Shown: positions 7,804-15,991 of the stretch, in pieces
How positions within the stretch are numbered: the stretch's first letter is position 1
Layout of the letters: every line of letters begins with the position of its first letter
Assembly (NCBI RefSeq): GCF_018860755.1
Contig: NZ_JAHKPW010000036.1
Span: 1-38,792, forward strand
Length of the DNA: 38,792 nt
Direction: 5' to 3'
Source: Colwellia sp. D2M02
GTDB lineage: Bacteria > Pseudomonadota > Gammaproteobacteria > Enterobacterales > Alteromonadaceae
Program-made: the position numbers and the translations under genes
Notes under the pieces: generated by a model
What the model was told of the DNA's origin: nothing
Seen by the model: only the letters and a program-made list of their open reading frames with translations
Database searches by the model: none

Positions 7804-9180
7804 ATGGCAAGCGACTCACCTCATCAAACTTATCATACTCGCCAAGTGCAGCGTTTACTTTCTCGCCTTTATGCTAGAAGTCCACAAAAAGATACCTTAC
7901 TTGATCGCGCCATTGATTATTTTGAGCATAAAGAATTCAAAAGCTCTGATGAAAAGCTTACCCCTAATGAAGAAGAGTTAGCTCAGTTAGAACGTACCGA
8001 CCGATACAGTAACTTATTGGGTCTTTGTTTAGAAGTTATAGAGCTTGTTGAAGGTGATAGTTTTGCTGAAAGCAATCGAAAATCGGCACAAGTTTTAGGT
8101 ACTATTCAGTTACTTTGCCCTACCGAAGGAAAAAGGATCGCAGCAAGTAATGAAATGTGTAAACCACTATATAAAGCGGTTTTAGCATTACGTTTATTAG
8201 ATCACTTAATTATTGATGGTCAAATTGTTGAAACCAATATTTTAAAATATATTGGAGATGTCCCCGCAGGTAATTACAAAGAGTTTACCGCTTATGACAA
8301 AGAAAAGGCGCAACACTTCCTTCACCAAATAAAAGTGCCTATTGTAATGGCTGCTTTATTACAAGATATTGGTAACTTTCACCCTAAAGCCCAGGAAATA
8401 ATTTACGGACCTGAGGGTAATGAAAACCCTTTTCGCACTTTAGAGCCTGAGCAACGTAAAGCTTTATTGCAGATTAATTACCGTGAAACTATTTATTATA
8501 TTTCAGAAGGTATTGGCATTCCTGTTTTTGCTGGCAACACCAAAGCCGAACGTGAGCAATTTAAGAAAGACGAGAAAGAAAAACTGAACTTTATTCAGCA
8601 GTTAATAAAGTCGAGTGTAAAACCCCGTAGCTCTATTGGCAATATTTTAAAAGTACCACAAATTTATACTTCTATCGTTCTCTCAACGAAAAGTACTTAT
8701 AACTATAAGCTGTTGCCGCAGGTTTATCAGGTACTAAATAAAAATGCCGAGTTAGGTGCTTGTTCACAAAATGTGGTTGATGCTTTATACCAGATTACCG
8801 GTATGTTTCCACAGGGCTTTGGTATTGTTTACATGCCATTTAGTGAGTTTGGTGGTAAGGGTGACTGTTACGAGTATGCTATTGTTAATAGCCTTTACCC
8901 AAAAAATCCAGATGAACCACACTGTCGGATGACCACAAGAAAATTAGCTTTTATTGGCTTTGGTCATGACATCATCATTACTAAAACGATGAATTTATAC
9001 TTTACTCAAACGGCTAAAAAGTTAGCATCATTAAGTAAAGAGCGCTTAAATGAAATTTTAGAGCTATTAAGCTCTAATGCCCATGAACGGAAAAAGCTCG
9101 ATATATTGCCGCGCTGTTGGCATGCAAAAGAATACTTTTCTATTAAATCACACCAAAAAATATGGAATAAATCAGACTAA
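7804..9180 (+). CDS. Uncharacterised protein with a degenerate HD-GYP-like domain
   Basis: A 458-residue cytosolic protein without signal peptide or membrane helix that I cannot assign to a named family. The middle, AALLQDIGNFHPK (183-195), resembles the AALLHDIGK core of HD-GYP cyclic di-GMP phosphodiesterases, but the metal-binding His is Gln187 before Asp188. Further on, EGIGIP stands where GSGYP would be. The segment running into MFPQGFGIVYMP resembles the YPVG strand at the end of such domains. If homologous, it has lost metal ligands and would bind a partner or ligand rather than hydrolyse. A TTG at 7753 gives a longer frame but lies right behind the metL terminator; the ATG at 7804 with GTGAAG upstream is better. 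The next gene starts 24 bases downstream. Confidence 0.6.
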   Translation: MASDSPHQTYHTRQVQRLLSRLYARSPQKDTLLDRAIDYFEHKEFKSSDEKLTPNEEELAQLERTDRYSNLLGLCLEVIELVEGDSFAESNRKSAQVLGTIQLLCPTEGKRIAASNEMCKPLYKAVLALRLLDHLIIDGQIVETNILKYIGDVPAGNYKEFTAYDKEKAQHFLHQIKVPIVMAALLQDIGNFHPKAQEIIYGPEGNENPFRTLEPEQRKALLQINYRETIYYISEGIGIPVFAGNTKAEREQFKKDEKEKLNFIQQLIKSSVKPRSSIGNILKVPQIYTSIVLSTKSTYNYKLLPQVYQVLNKNAELGACSQNVVDALYQITGMFPQGFGIVYMPFSEFGGKGDCYEYAIVNSLYPKNPDEPHCRMTTRKLAFIGFGHDIIITKTMNLYFTQTAKKLASLSKERLNEILELLSSNAHERKKLDILPRCWHAKEYFSIKSHQKIWNKSD

Positions 9181-9204
9181 CATTAATTAAGGATATTAAT
9201 AGGT

Positions 9205-10323
9205 ATGGTTAAGTCAACACGTATATCGGCTATCGATTGGATGAGAGGCTTTGTGATGATTATCATGGTGCTTGATCACGTTTCAATGGCCTATAATGCC
9301 GGTCATATATCAAATGATTCCGCAGCCAATTATACCGTGGGAGACCCATTACCAGCGTTTGAGTTTTTTACCCGTTGGATCAGCCATATTTGTGCACCTG
9401 TTTTTGTATTTTTAGCCGGCACTGCATTGGCTATTAGCGTTGAGCGTAAGGTTGCTCGTGGCATTGATAGTAAAGGCATCGATAAAGATATTTTATTGCG
9501 AGGGGCTTTTATTGCCTTGTTAGATCCAACAATCACATCATTTTTCTCAGGTAAACTTACTTTTCAAGTGTTATATGCTATTGGAGTCGCAATGATGTGT
9601 ATGGCATTTTTCCGTCGCTTATCAAGTACACAATTACTGGTTATTGCGCTGGCGTGGATTATTGGTGGTGAATTAGTCACCGCACAATTTTGGTTTGCTC
9701 ACGGACAAGAGCAATCAATAATAGTTGCCTTACTAGTGGGTAAGTACAATACCGCTGATTTAAGTATTTCTTATGCCGCTGTGCCTTGGTTATCTGTGAT
9801 GATTTTAGGCTGGGTATTCGGGCGCTATATTCTTGATTTTGGTGAAGGTAAGATAAAAACCTCACCAGCGAAACTATTGTTTACTTTAGGGAGCTTTTTA
9901 ATAATAAGCTTTGTGACGGTACGTTATTTTAATGACTACGGTAATATGTTTTTGTATCGAGAGGACTTTAGCTGGCAGCAATGGTTACACGTAAGTAAAT
10001 ACCCACCATCTATTAGTTTTATTACCTTAGAGCTAGGTTTAATGGCGATTATTTTAGCAACGATGATGAAAATAGAACAACGCATCGGTACTCGACCTAA
10101 TGGTGTTTTGTTAGTATTTGGGCAAACGTCGATGATGTTTTATTTAGTGCATCGTATTTTTTTAACGGGTACAGCTACATACGGTGGTTTAGATAACTTT
10201 ACCAACCTCACAAATACCTACATTATTACCGGAGTGTTATTGTTACTACTTTATCCATTTTGTTTGTGGTATCGAGGTTTTAAGAAAAAACACCCAGACT
10301 CTACTGCATTGAAATACTTGTAA
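9205..10323 (+). CDS. DUF1624 / HGSNAT-like multi-pass membrane protein
   Basis: A 372-residue inner-membrane protein with about nine or ten hydrophobic helices. The N-terminus RISAIDWMRGFVMIIMVLDH is the hallmark of DUF1624, related to heparan-alpha-glucosaminide N-acetyltransferase, which moves an acetyl group across a membrane using a His in the first helices. His25 in LDHVSMAYN is a candidate for that residue. The C-terminal FGQTSMMFYLVHR is also typical. The bacterial substrate is not known; acetylation of an envelope glycan is a plausible inference only. It follows the HD-GYP-like gene by 24 bases, so the two are probably cotranscribed. The ATG at 9205 has AAGGA about 10 bases upstream. 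Confidence 0.8.
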   Translation: MVKSTRISAIDWMRGFVMIIMVLDHVSMAYNAGHISNDSAANYTVGDPLPAFEFFTRWISHICAPVFVFLAGTALAISVERKVARGIDSKGIDKDILLRGAFIALLDPTITSFFSGKLTFQVLYAIGVAMMCMAFFRRLSSTQLLVIALAWIIGGELVTAQFWFAHGQEQSIIVALLVGKYNTADLSISYAAVPWLSVMILGWVFGRYILDFGEGKIKTSPAKLLFTLGSFLIISFVTVRYFNDYGNMFLYREDFSWQQWLHVSKYPPSISFITLELGLMAIILATMMKIEQRIGTRPNGVLLVFGQTSMMFYLVHRIFLTGTATYGGLDNFTNLTNTYIITGVLLLLLYPFCLWYRGFKKKHPDSTALKYL

Positions 10324-10365
10324 CATTAAGTTTTCATTACACCACAATAATCACGATCAATAATA

Positions 10366-10396
10366 AAAAATGGCACGTATAGAACGTGCCATTTTT
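10366..10396. terminator. Bidirectional terminator
   Basis: Perfect 13-bp inverted repeat AAAAATGGCACGT (10366-10378) and ACGTGCCATTTTT (10384-10396) with a 5-base loop. It lies between the convergent DUF1624 gene and argE and works for both. Confidence 0.88.
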
Positions 10397-10431
10397 ATTA
10401 AGAACTATAACAAGAGCGTAAATAACTCAGG

Positions 10432-11598
10432 TTAACTAAGACAATAACGCTGAATCATCGAGAGCAAAATTTTCTCGGTTTTATCTATTTCACTATGAGC
10501 TAAAAATTCATTAGGCTGGTGAGCTTGATCAATAGAGCCCGGTCCCATCACTATGGTTTGACAGCCAAGTTGCTGAATATAAGGTGCTTCGGTTGCATAG
10601 TTTACTGCACAGCAACTATGGCCACTAATTTCTTCGGCAACACTAATAAAGCACTCACTAATTGATTGCTCTTGCTTCTTTTGCTCAAAGCTCGGTGAAC
10701 TTGGGTGCATTTCTTCAAACGTAATACGACCGGGATATTGCTCTGCTAGTGGTTTTAAGGCATCGCTTAGCCAGTTAATTAATTCAGCATCACTCATACC
10801 CGGTAGTGAACGTAAATCAATGTCTAAATGGCAGTGGCCACAAATTCTATTGGCATTATCTCCGCCTGAAATGGCACCTAAATTAAGTGTTGGTGCCGGT
10901 ACATCAAAAGCATCATTTTTATAGTTTGTATCAAACGTTTCTTTTAATTTGATTAACTGACCAATGACTTTATACATAATCTCTATGGCGTTAACGCCTA
11001 AGTTAGGCTTACTTGAGTGACCCGACTTACCTTCAACACTAATTCGGTGCGACATATGACCTTTGTGCATCACTACAGGCACTAAATTGGTTGGCTCACC
11101 AATAATGGCCACGTCAGGTTTTATATGTTGATTTTTCGCGAAAAATCGAGCTCCTGCCATAGTGGTTTCTTCATCGGCAGTGGCAAGTATATAAAGAGGT
11201 TTTTTGAGCTGTTTTACATTCAAGCCTTTAGTGACTTGCAGAATAAACGCAAAAAAACCTTTCATGTCACAGGTACCTAAACCAAAAAACTTGTCATCTT
11301 GATTTAATACTTGATGCGGGTTTGACTGCCAACGATTTTCATCAAAAGGTACGGTATCGCTATGGCCAGCTAATAACAAACCGCCTTCACCATTACCTAG
11401 CTTAGCGAGTAAGTTAAATTTATTACTTGTATCAGGTACCGCTTGTATATCAATGGTAAAACCTAATTGCTCAAACCAAGTAGCAAGTAATTGAATAACC
11501 TCTAAATTACCTTGATCCCAGCTTGGTAATGTAGAGCTAATAGAAGAGCAGGCTATTAATTGCGAGAGGCTATCGGTGAAATTAGGTAATGATGTCAT
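10432..11598 (-). CDS. argE: N-acetylornithine deacetylase
   Basis: Zinc peptidase-family enzyme that removes acetate from N-acetylornithine to give ornithine in the linear arginine pathway. Metal and catalytic residues are visible: GHSDTVP (His79), GTCDMKG (Asp111), ADEETTMAGA (Glu143/Glu144) and IGEPTN. 388 residues fits ArgE (383 in E. coli). A TTG four codons upstream extends the frame, but the ATG at 11598 with GAGA six bases before it starts the conserved MTSLPNF sequence. It is divergent from argC, the classical argE-argCBH arrangement, with probable ARG boxes in the gap. Its presence means ornithine need not come from ArgJ transacetylation. Confidence 0.94.
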   Translation of the reverse strand: MTSLPNFTDSLSQLIACSSISSTLPSWDQGNLEVIQLLATWFEQLGFTIDIQAVPDTSNKFNLLAKLGNGEGGLLLAGHSDTVPFDENRWQSNPHQVLNQDDKFFGLGTCDMKGFFAFILQVTKGLNVKQLKKPLYILATADEETTMAGARFFAKNQHIKPDVAIIGEPTNLVPVVMHKGHMSHRISVEGKSGHSSKPNLGVNAIEIMYKVIGQLIKLKETFDTNYKNDAFDVPAPTLNLGAISGGDNANRICGHCHLDIDLRSLPGMSDAELINWLSDALKPLAEQYPGRITFEEMHPSSPSFEQKKQEQSISECFISVAEEISGHSCCAVNYATEAPYIQQLGCQTIVMGPGSIDQAHQPNEFLAHSEIDKTEKILLSMIQRYCLS

Positions 11599-11626
11599 GA
11601 CATATCTCAAAAAATTGGAATAAAAG

Positions 11627-11665
11627 ATTAAATAGTTATGCTAATTAGTTGCATAACTACCCACC
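11627..11665. promoter_or_regulatory. Probable tandem ARG boxes (ArgR operator)
   Basis: Two 18-base sites at 11627-11644 and 11648-11665 are separated by 3 bases, the spacing of paired ARG boxes. Cores are TAAATAGTTATGCT and TGCATAACTACCCA; each matches about 7 of 10 fixed positions in TGAAT(W)4ATTCA. The abutting half-sites form a 9-bp palindrome, TAGTTATGC (11633-11641) and GCATAACTA (11651-11659). Location between argE and argC supports arginine repression of both directions. Individual matches are weak. Confidence 0.5.
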
Positions 11666-11722
11666 TAGTGTTAACTTAGCATTATAGTGTAAATAACATA
11701 CTTTGATAAGGCTACATCAAAA

Positions 11723-12802
11723 ATGGCAAAGGCTAGATTAGATTCGAATAACAGTATGCAAAAAGTGGCAGTAATTGGTGCTAGTGGTTACGCTGGCGCT
11801 GAGCTTGTGGGCTTACTGTGCCAGCATGATGGCGTATCTATAGAACATTTAGTAGTTTCTGAAAATAGCAGCTCAGAAGGGAAGATTTTTAGTGATTTAC
11901 ATGGGCGTTTTAAAACCCTTTGTGATTTACCTCTAGAAGCGTTTTCTGCTAGTTGGTTTGATTGTTGTGCCGTGCATTTAGATGCAGTCTTTTTTGCAAC
12001 ACCACATGAGTTTAGTGCTGATTGGGCACAAGCTTTTGTTGATGCAGGCGTAAAGGTTTTTGATTTGTCAGGCGGTTTTCGTTTGAAAGAGTCAACAGAC
12101 TACCCTAAATATTACGGCTTTGAACACGCCAATATTGATGCACTAAATAGCGCACAATATGGTTTAGCGGAGTGGCAAGAAACAGACATTGCACAAACTA
12201 ACTTAATTGCCGTACCTGGTTGTTATCCAACGGCGAGTTTATTAGGGCTTAAGCCAATAACCATTAATAAGTTACATGTTGAGAACTCTTTAATTGTTGT
12301 TAACGGTATTAGCGGCGTTAGTGGGGCAGGAAGAAGTGCAAGTTTAGCAACTAACTTTAATGAAGTGAGTTTGAAAGCCTACAATGTTTTACAGCATAGA
12401 CACCAACCTGAAATATCACAAGAAGCACATGCTAGCGTGATTTTTAACCCGCACCTTGCGCCTTATAAAAGGGGGTTAATGGCAACGGTTACTATGCAAT
12501 TGAAAGAAGAAGTGAGTGCTAAGCAGGTTGATATGGCTTTTCAGCAGGCTTATGGCGATAAACCTTTAATTAGAATGGTTGGTGCGTGGCCAGAAATTGC
12601 GAATGTTGAATATAGCCCTTTTGCTGATATTCATTGGCAAGTGGATGAAGAAAAACATGTGGTTGTAGTGAGTTGTGCTATAGATAACTTACTCAAAGGC
12701 GCTGCTTCACAAGCCTTACAGTGTTTTAATATTTCATTAGGTTTACCTAGTGAATACTCAATGCTATCGGTAACAGCCGCTAGTCCAAATGTAAAAAACT
12801 AG
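11723..12802 (+). CDS. argC: N-acetyl-gamma-glutamyl-phosphate reductase
   Basis: NADPH-dependent reductase making N-acetylglutamate semialdehyde, the third step of arginine synthesis. The Rossmann glycine motif GASGYAGAELV lies at 19-29, the catalytic cysteine is C167 in VPGCYPTAS, and HRHQPEI holds a conserved His. Length 359 is a little over E. coli's 334, partly from an 11-residue N-terminal extension. The ATG at 11723 has AAGG 12 bases upstream; an internal ATG at 11756 (MQKVAVIGAS) would match other ArgC proteins but has no clear ribosome site, so the start is uncertain. First gene of the arg operon; argB follows after 9 bases. Confidence 0.94.
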   Translation: MAKARLDSNNSMQKVAVIGASGYAGAELVGLLCQHDGVSIEHLVVSENSSSEGKIFSDLHGRFKTLCDLPLEAFSASWFDCCAVHLDAVFFATPHEFSADWAQAFVDAGVKVFDLSGGFRLKESTDYPKYYGFEHANIDALNSAQYGLAEWQETDIAQTNLIAVPGCYPTASLLGLKPITINKLHVENSLIVVNGISGVSGAGRSASLATNFNEVSLKAYNVLQHRHQPEISQEAHASVIFNPHLAPYKRGLMATVTMQLKEEVSAKQVDMAFQQAYGDKPLIRMVGAWPEIANVEYSPFADIHWQVDEEKHVVVVSCAIDNLLKGAASQALQCFNISLGLPSEYSMLSVTAASPNVKN

Positions 12803-12811
12803 AGCATACTA

Positions 12812-13615
12812 ATGAATACATTCTCAACCACAAGTAAAACAACAGCAACTAAGCCTTTAGTGATTAAAATTGGTGGCGCAATTCTTGAGAAAGAATCAGC
12901 TTTACAAGCTTTGTTAGCGGTTATTGCAAAGCTGCGTAACAAGCAAGTGGTGTTAGTACATGGCGGTGGCTGTGTGGTTGATGAAATGCTAGCCCAAGCC
13001 GGTTTTACCACAGAAAAAAAGCATGGCTTGCGTGTAACACCCAGTGAGCAAATGTCTATTATTAGCGGTGCTTTAGCAGGTACTGTGAATAAATCTATTG
13101 TTGCTACGGCTAATAGCATGGGACTTATGGCGGTTGGTTTATCATTGAATGATGGCGATATGGTTAGCTGTGAATTATCCCCATTAGAATTAGGCTTTGT
13201 TGGTGTTCCTAAAACCAATAATAGTAAATTATTAGACCGCTTACTTAAAACTGAATTTCTTCCTGTGATCTCATCTATTGGCGCTTTGCCTAGTGGTGAG
13301 CTGGTAAATGTTAATGCTGATGATGCTGCCGTTGCTATTTGTCAATTATTGAATGCTGAGCTTTTACTACTTACCGATGTTAATGGCGTAAAAGGTAGTG
13401 ATGGTGAGTATTTATCATCACTTGATCATGAGCAAGCTCACAGCCTTATTGATGAAGGTGTTATTGCTGACGGTATGACCGCTAAAGTGAATGCTGCGTT
13501 ACATGCGGCTAAACAATTACGACGAAGTATCGCGGTTGCCAGTTGGCAATCGCCAGAGCAAATTATGCAATTGCTTGATGGCCAAGGTGTGGGTACACAA
13601 ATTCAACCTCATTAG
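12812..13615 (+). CDS. argB: Acetylglutamate kinase
   Basis: Phosphorylates N-acetylglutamate with ATP, the second step of arginine synthesis. Amino-acid-kinase fold with KIGGAILE near the N-terminus, VHGGGCVVDEML (substrate loop), HGLRVTP, NVNADDAAVAI, LTDVNGVKG and DGMTAKV. At 267 residues and with the E. coli-like VHGGGCVVDE it is probably of the short, arginine-insensitive type, since the N-terminal helix of arginine-inhibited kinases is absent. It starts 9 bases after argC, with no strong Shine-Dalgarno seen, consistent with coupling. Confidence 0.95.
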   Translation: MNTFSTTSKTTATKPLVIKIGGAILEKESALQALLAVIAKLRNKQVVLVHGGGCVVDEMLAQAGFTTEKKHGLRVTPSEQMSIISGALAGTVNKSIVATANSMGLMAVGLSLNDGDMVSCELSPLELGFVGVPKTNNSKLLDRLLKTEFLPVISSIGALPSGELVNVNADDAAVAICQLLNAELLLLTDVNGVKGSDGEYLSSLDHEQAHSLIDEGVIADGMTAKVNAALHAAKQLRRSIAVASWQSPEQIMQLLDGQGVGTQIQPH

Positions 13616-13674
13616 GTTGCAAGGCTCACCAACTTATATCAAAGCTGTTATTTACTAATTTAGAGAAAATACTT

Positions 13675-14613
13675 ATGTCGACTTCTACAAATACCAACAA
13701 ATTAGCACATTTTTTAGCTGACGATCAGTTAACAAAAGTGCAATTATTAGCCTTAATTGATTTAGCAATAAAAATTAAAAAATCACCACAACAGTATAAT
13801 CAAATACTTGCGGGTAAATCTGTGGCAATGATTTTCGAAAAACCATCACTAAGAACTCACGTTAGTTTTGATATGGGTATCAATAAGCTCGGTGGACACG
13901 CACTTTACTTAGGTCAGCAAAATGGCAAGTTAGGTGAGCGTGAACGGGTCAGTGATTATGCAAAAAATTTATCATGTTTTGCTGATTTAATTGTCGCGCG
14001 TGTCTTTAGCCATGATGCTATTCAAGACTTAGCTGAACATGCAAGTGTTCCGGTGGTTAACGCATTATGTGATTTATACCACCCTTGTCAGGCACTCGCA
14101 GACTTTGTCACCTTAACTGAGCAGTTTGGCGATTTATCAACGGTAAAATTAGCTTATGTTGGCGATGGTAATAACGTTTCAAATTCATTGATGATTATGG
14201 CGGCTACTTTAGGGGTCGATTTTACGTTAGTAACACCTCAAGGGCATGAAGCAACTGCAGCAATGATCAGTAAAGCCGAACAGTTAGCCCTTAAGTCAGG
14301 CAGTAAATTTACTTGCACTACTGATATTAATGTTATTGGTAATCAAGATGTTATTTATACCGACACTTGGGTATCGATGGGTGATGAAGATGCCAGTAAA
14401 AAAGCGGCCATTTTAGCGAAGTTTTCGCCTTATCAAGTGAACCATGAATTAATGGAAAAAGCCGATGCAAGTATTGTAATGCATTGTCAGCCAGCACATT
14501 TAGAAGAAGAGATTACCACCGCATTATTTGATAGTGAAATGTCAGTAGTTTTTCAACAAGCAGAAAACAGAATGTGGGCGCAAAACGCAGTATTAGTTTC
14601 TTTGTTCAGCTAA
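13675..14613 (+). CDS. argF: Ornithine carbamoyltransferase
   Basis: Forms citrulline from ornithine and carbamoyl phosphate. Carbamoyl-phosphate site FEKPSLRTHVSF (54-65) replaces the usual STRTR with SLRTH. HPCQALADF follows, then the ornithine loop DTWVSMGDED, and near the end HCQPAH (270-275) in place of HCLP. The SMG loop and the presence of argE argue for true ornithine rather than N-acetylornithine carbamoylation. 312 residues is normal. It lies between argB and argG in the operon, with 59- and 107-base gaps. The substitutions may simply be typical of this clade. Confidence 0.92.
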   Translation: MSTSTNTNKLAHFLADDQLTKVQLLALIDLAIKIKKSPQQYNQILAGKSVAMIFEKPSLRTHVSFDMGINKLGGHALYLGQQNGKLGERERVSDYAKNLSCFADLIVARVFSHDAIQDLAEHASVPVVNALCDLYHPCQALADFVTLTEQFGDLSTVKLAYVGDGNNVSNSLMIMAATLGVDFTLVTPQGHEATAAMISKAEQLALKSGSKFTCTTDINVIGNQDVIYTDTWVSMGDEDASKKAAILAKFSPYQVNHELMEKADASIVMHCQPAHLEEEITTALFDSEMSVVFQQAENRMWAQNAVLVSLFS

Positions 14614-14720
14614 TTTAGCTAACAGAGAAAAATAGAGATATTAACGTAGAAAACCAAATAACCCAGTTAATGATTTTAATTGTTAACTTAACAAATTAAA
14701 CAAATTTTAGAGAGAAAATC

Positions 14721-15989
14721 ATGGCATTAGCAGCAAAGAAAAAAATTAAAAAAGTCGTTCTGGCTTATTCTGGCGGTTTAGATACTTCAGCTATCATTCC
14801 GTGGTTAAAAGAAAATTATGAAGGCTGTGAGGTTGTCGCTTTTTGTGCGGATGTCGGTCAAGGCGAAGAAGAGCTTGAAGGCATTAAAGAAAAAGCTATT
14901 GCATCGGGCGCAAGTGAGTGTCACGTTGTTGATTTAAAAGAAGAGTATGTAAAAGATTATATTTACCCAATTCTTAAAACGGGTGCCGTATACGAAGGTC
15001 AGTACTTATTAGGTACCTCAATGGCGCGTCCAGTTATTGCTAAAGCCCATGTTGAAGTGGCATTAAAAGTTGGTGCGGATGCTGTTTGTCATGGTTGTAC
15101 AGGTAAAGGTAATGACCAAGTACGTTTTGAGTCATGTTTTGCAGCGTTAGCGCCAGAGTTAACCGTTATTGCACCATGGCGTGAGTGGGACATGGTTTCT
15201 CGTGAAGACTTATTAGATTACTTAGCAGAGCGTAATATTCCTTGCTCAGCTTCATTAACTAAAATTTATAGCCGTGATGCAAACGCATGGCACATTTCTC
15301 ATGAAGGTGGTGAGTTAGAAGATCCATGGTGTGAGCCATCAAAAGAAGTATGGACTATGACCGTAGATCCTATGGATGCGCCTAACACGCCTGAAAAAGT
15401 AGCGCTTAGCTTTGTAGAAGGTGAATTAGTTGCTGTTGACGGTAAAGACTTTTCAGGTAAAAACGGAGCAGGTGCGTATGACGCATTAATGTACCTAAAC
15501 GATAAAGCGGCTGCTCATGGCGTCGGTCGTATTGATATCGTTGAAAACCGTTTGGTTGGCATGAAGTCACGTGGTTGTTATGAAACTCCAGGTGGTACGG
15601 TATTAATGGCGGCATACAAAGGATTAGAAACCTTAATTTTAGATAAAGAGTCATTAAAGTACCGAGAGTCAGTTGGTCTTGAATTCTCACATGTTATTTA
15701 CGATGGTCGTTGGTTTACACCATTAGCTAAAGCACAATTAGCTTCAGCGGCTTCATTTGCTGAAAAGCTAACGGGCGATGTTGTGGTTAAGTTATACAAA
15801 GGTATGGCACAAGTGATTCAACGTCGTTCACCAAACAGCTTATATTCAGAAGCGTTTGCAACCTTTGGTGCTGATGATGTTTACGACCAAAAGCATGCTG
15901 AAGGCTTTATTCGTTTGTTCAGCTTATCAAGCAGAATTACAGCACTTTCTCAAGCTGACTCAGTACTTAAAGCAAGTAAGGACAAATAA
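14721..15989 (+). CDS. argG: Argininosuccinate synthase
   Basis: Condenses citrulline and aspartate with ATP cleavage to argininosuccinate. The ATP pyrophosphatase loop SGGLDTS is at 17-23; [32 protein letters not shown] and [11 protein letters not shown] are the family's conserved blocks. 422 residues fits the common 400-residue class. AGAGAG lies just before the ATG at 14721. The 107-base gap upstream is AT-rich with an imperfect dyad, TTAATTGTTAA and AACAAATTAA near 14680-14700, which could be an internal promoter region. argH begins only 2 bases after the stop. Confidence 0.95.
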   Translation: MALAAKKKIKKVVLAYSGGLDTSAIIPWLKENYEGCEVVAFCADVGQGEEELEGIKEKAIASGASECHVVDLKEEYVKDYIYPILKTGAVYEGQYLLGTSMARPVIAKAHVEVALKVGADAVCHGCTGKGNDQVRFESCFAALAPELTVIAPWREWDMVSREDLLDYLAERNIPCSASLTKIYSRDANAWHISHEGGELEDPWCEPSKEVWTMTVDPMDAPNTPEKVALSFVEGELVAVDGKDFSGKNGAGAYDALMYLNDKAAAHGVGRIDIVENRLVGMKSRGCYETPGGTVLMAAYKGLETLILDKESLKYRESVGLEFSHVIYDGRWFTPLAKAQLASAASFAEKLTGDVVVKLYKGMAQVIQRRSPNSLYSEAFATFGADDVYDQKHAEGFIRLFSLSSRITALSQADSVLKASKDK

Positions 15990-15991
15990 TT

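Noticed and set aside
12799..13218. 139-codon minus-strand frame within argB
   Set aside because: Antisense shadow of a conserved kinase; low-complexity composition typical of reverse-frame reading.
13675..14613. argF as N-acetylornithine carbamoyltransferase
   Set aside because: The DTWVSMG loop and an intact argE favour ornithine; the motif variants alone are insufficient.
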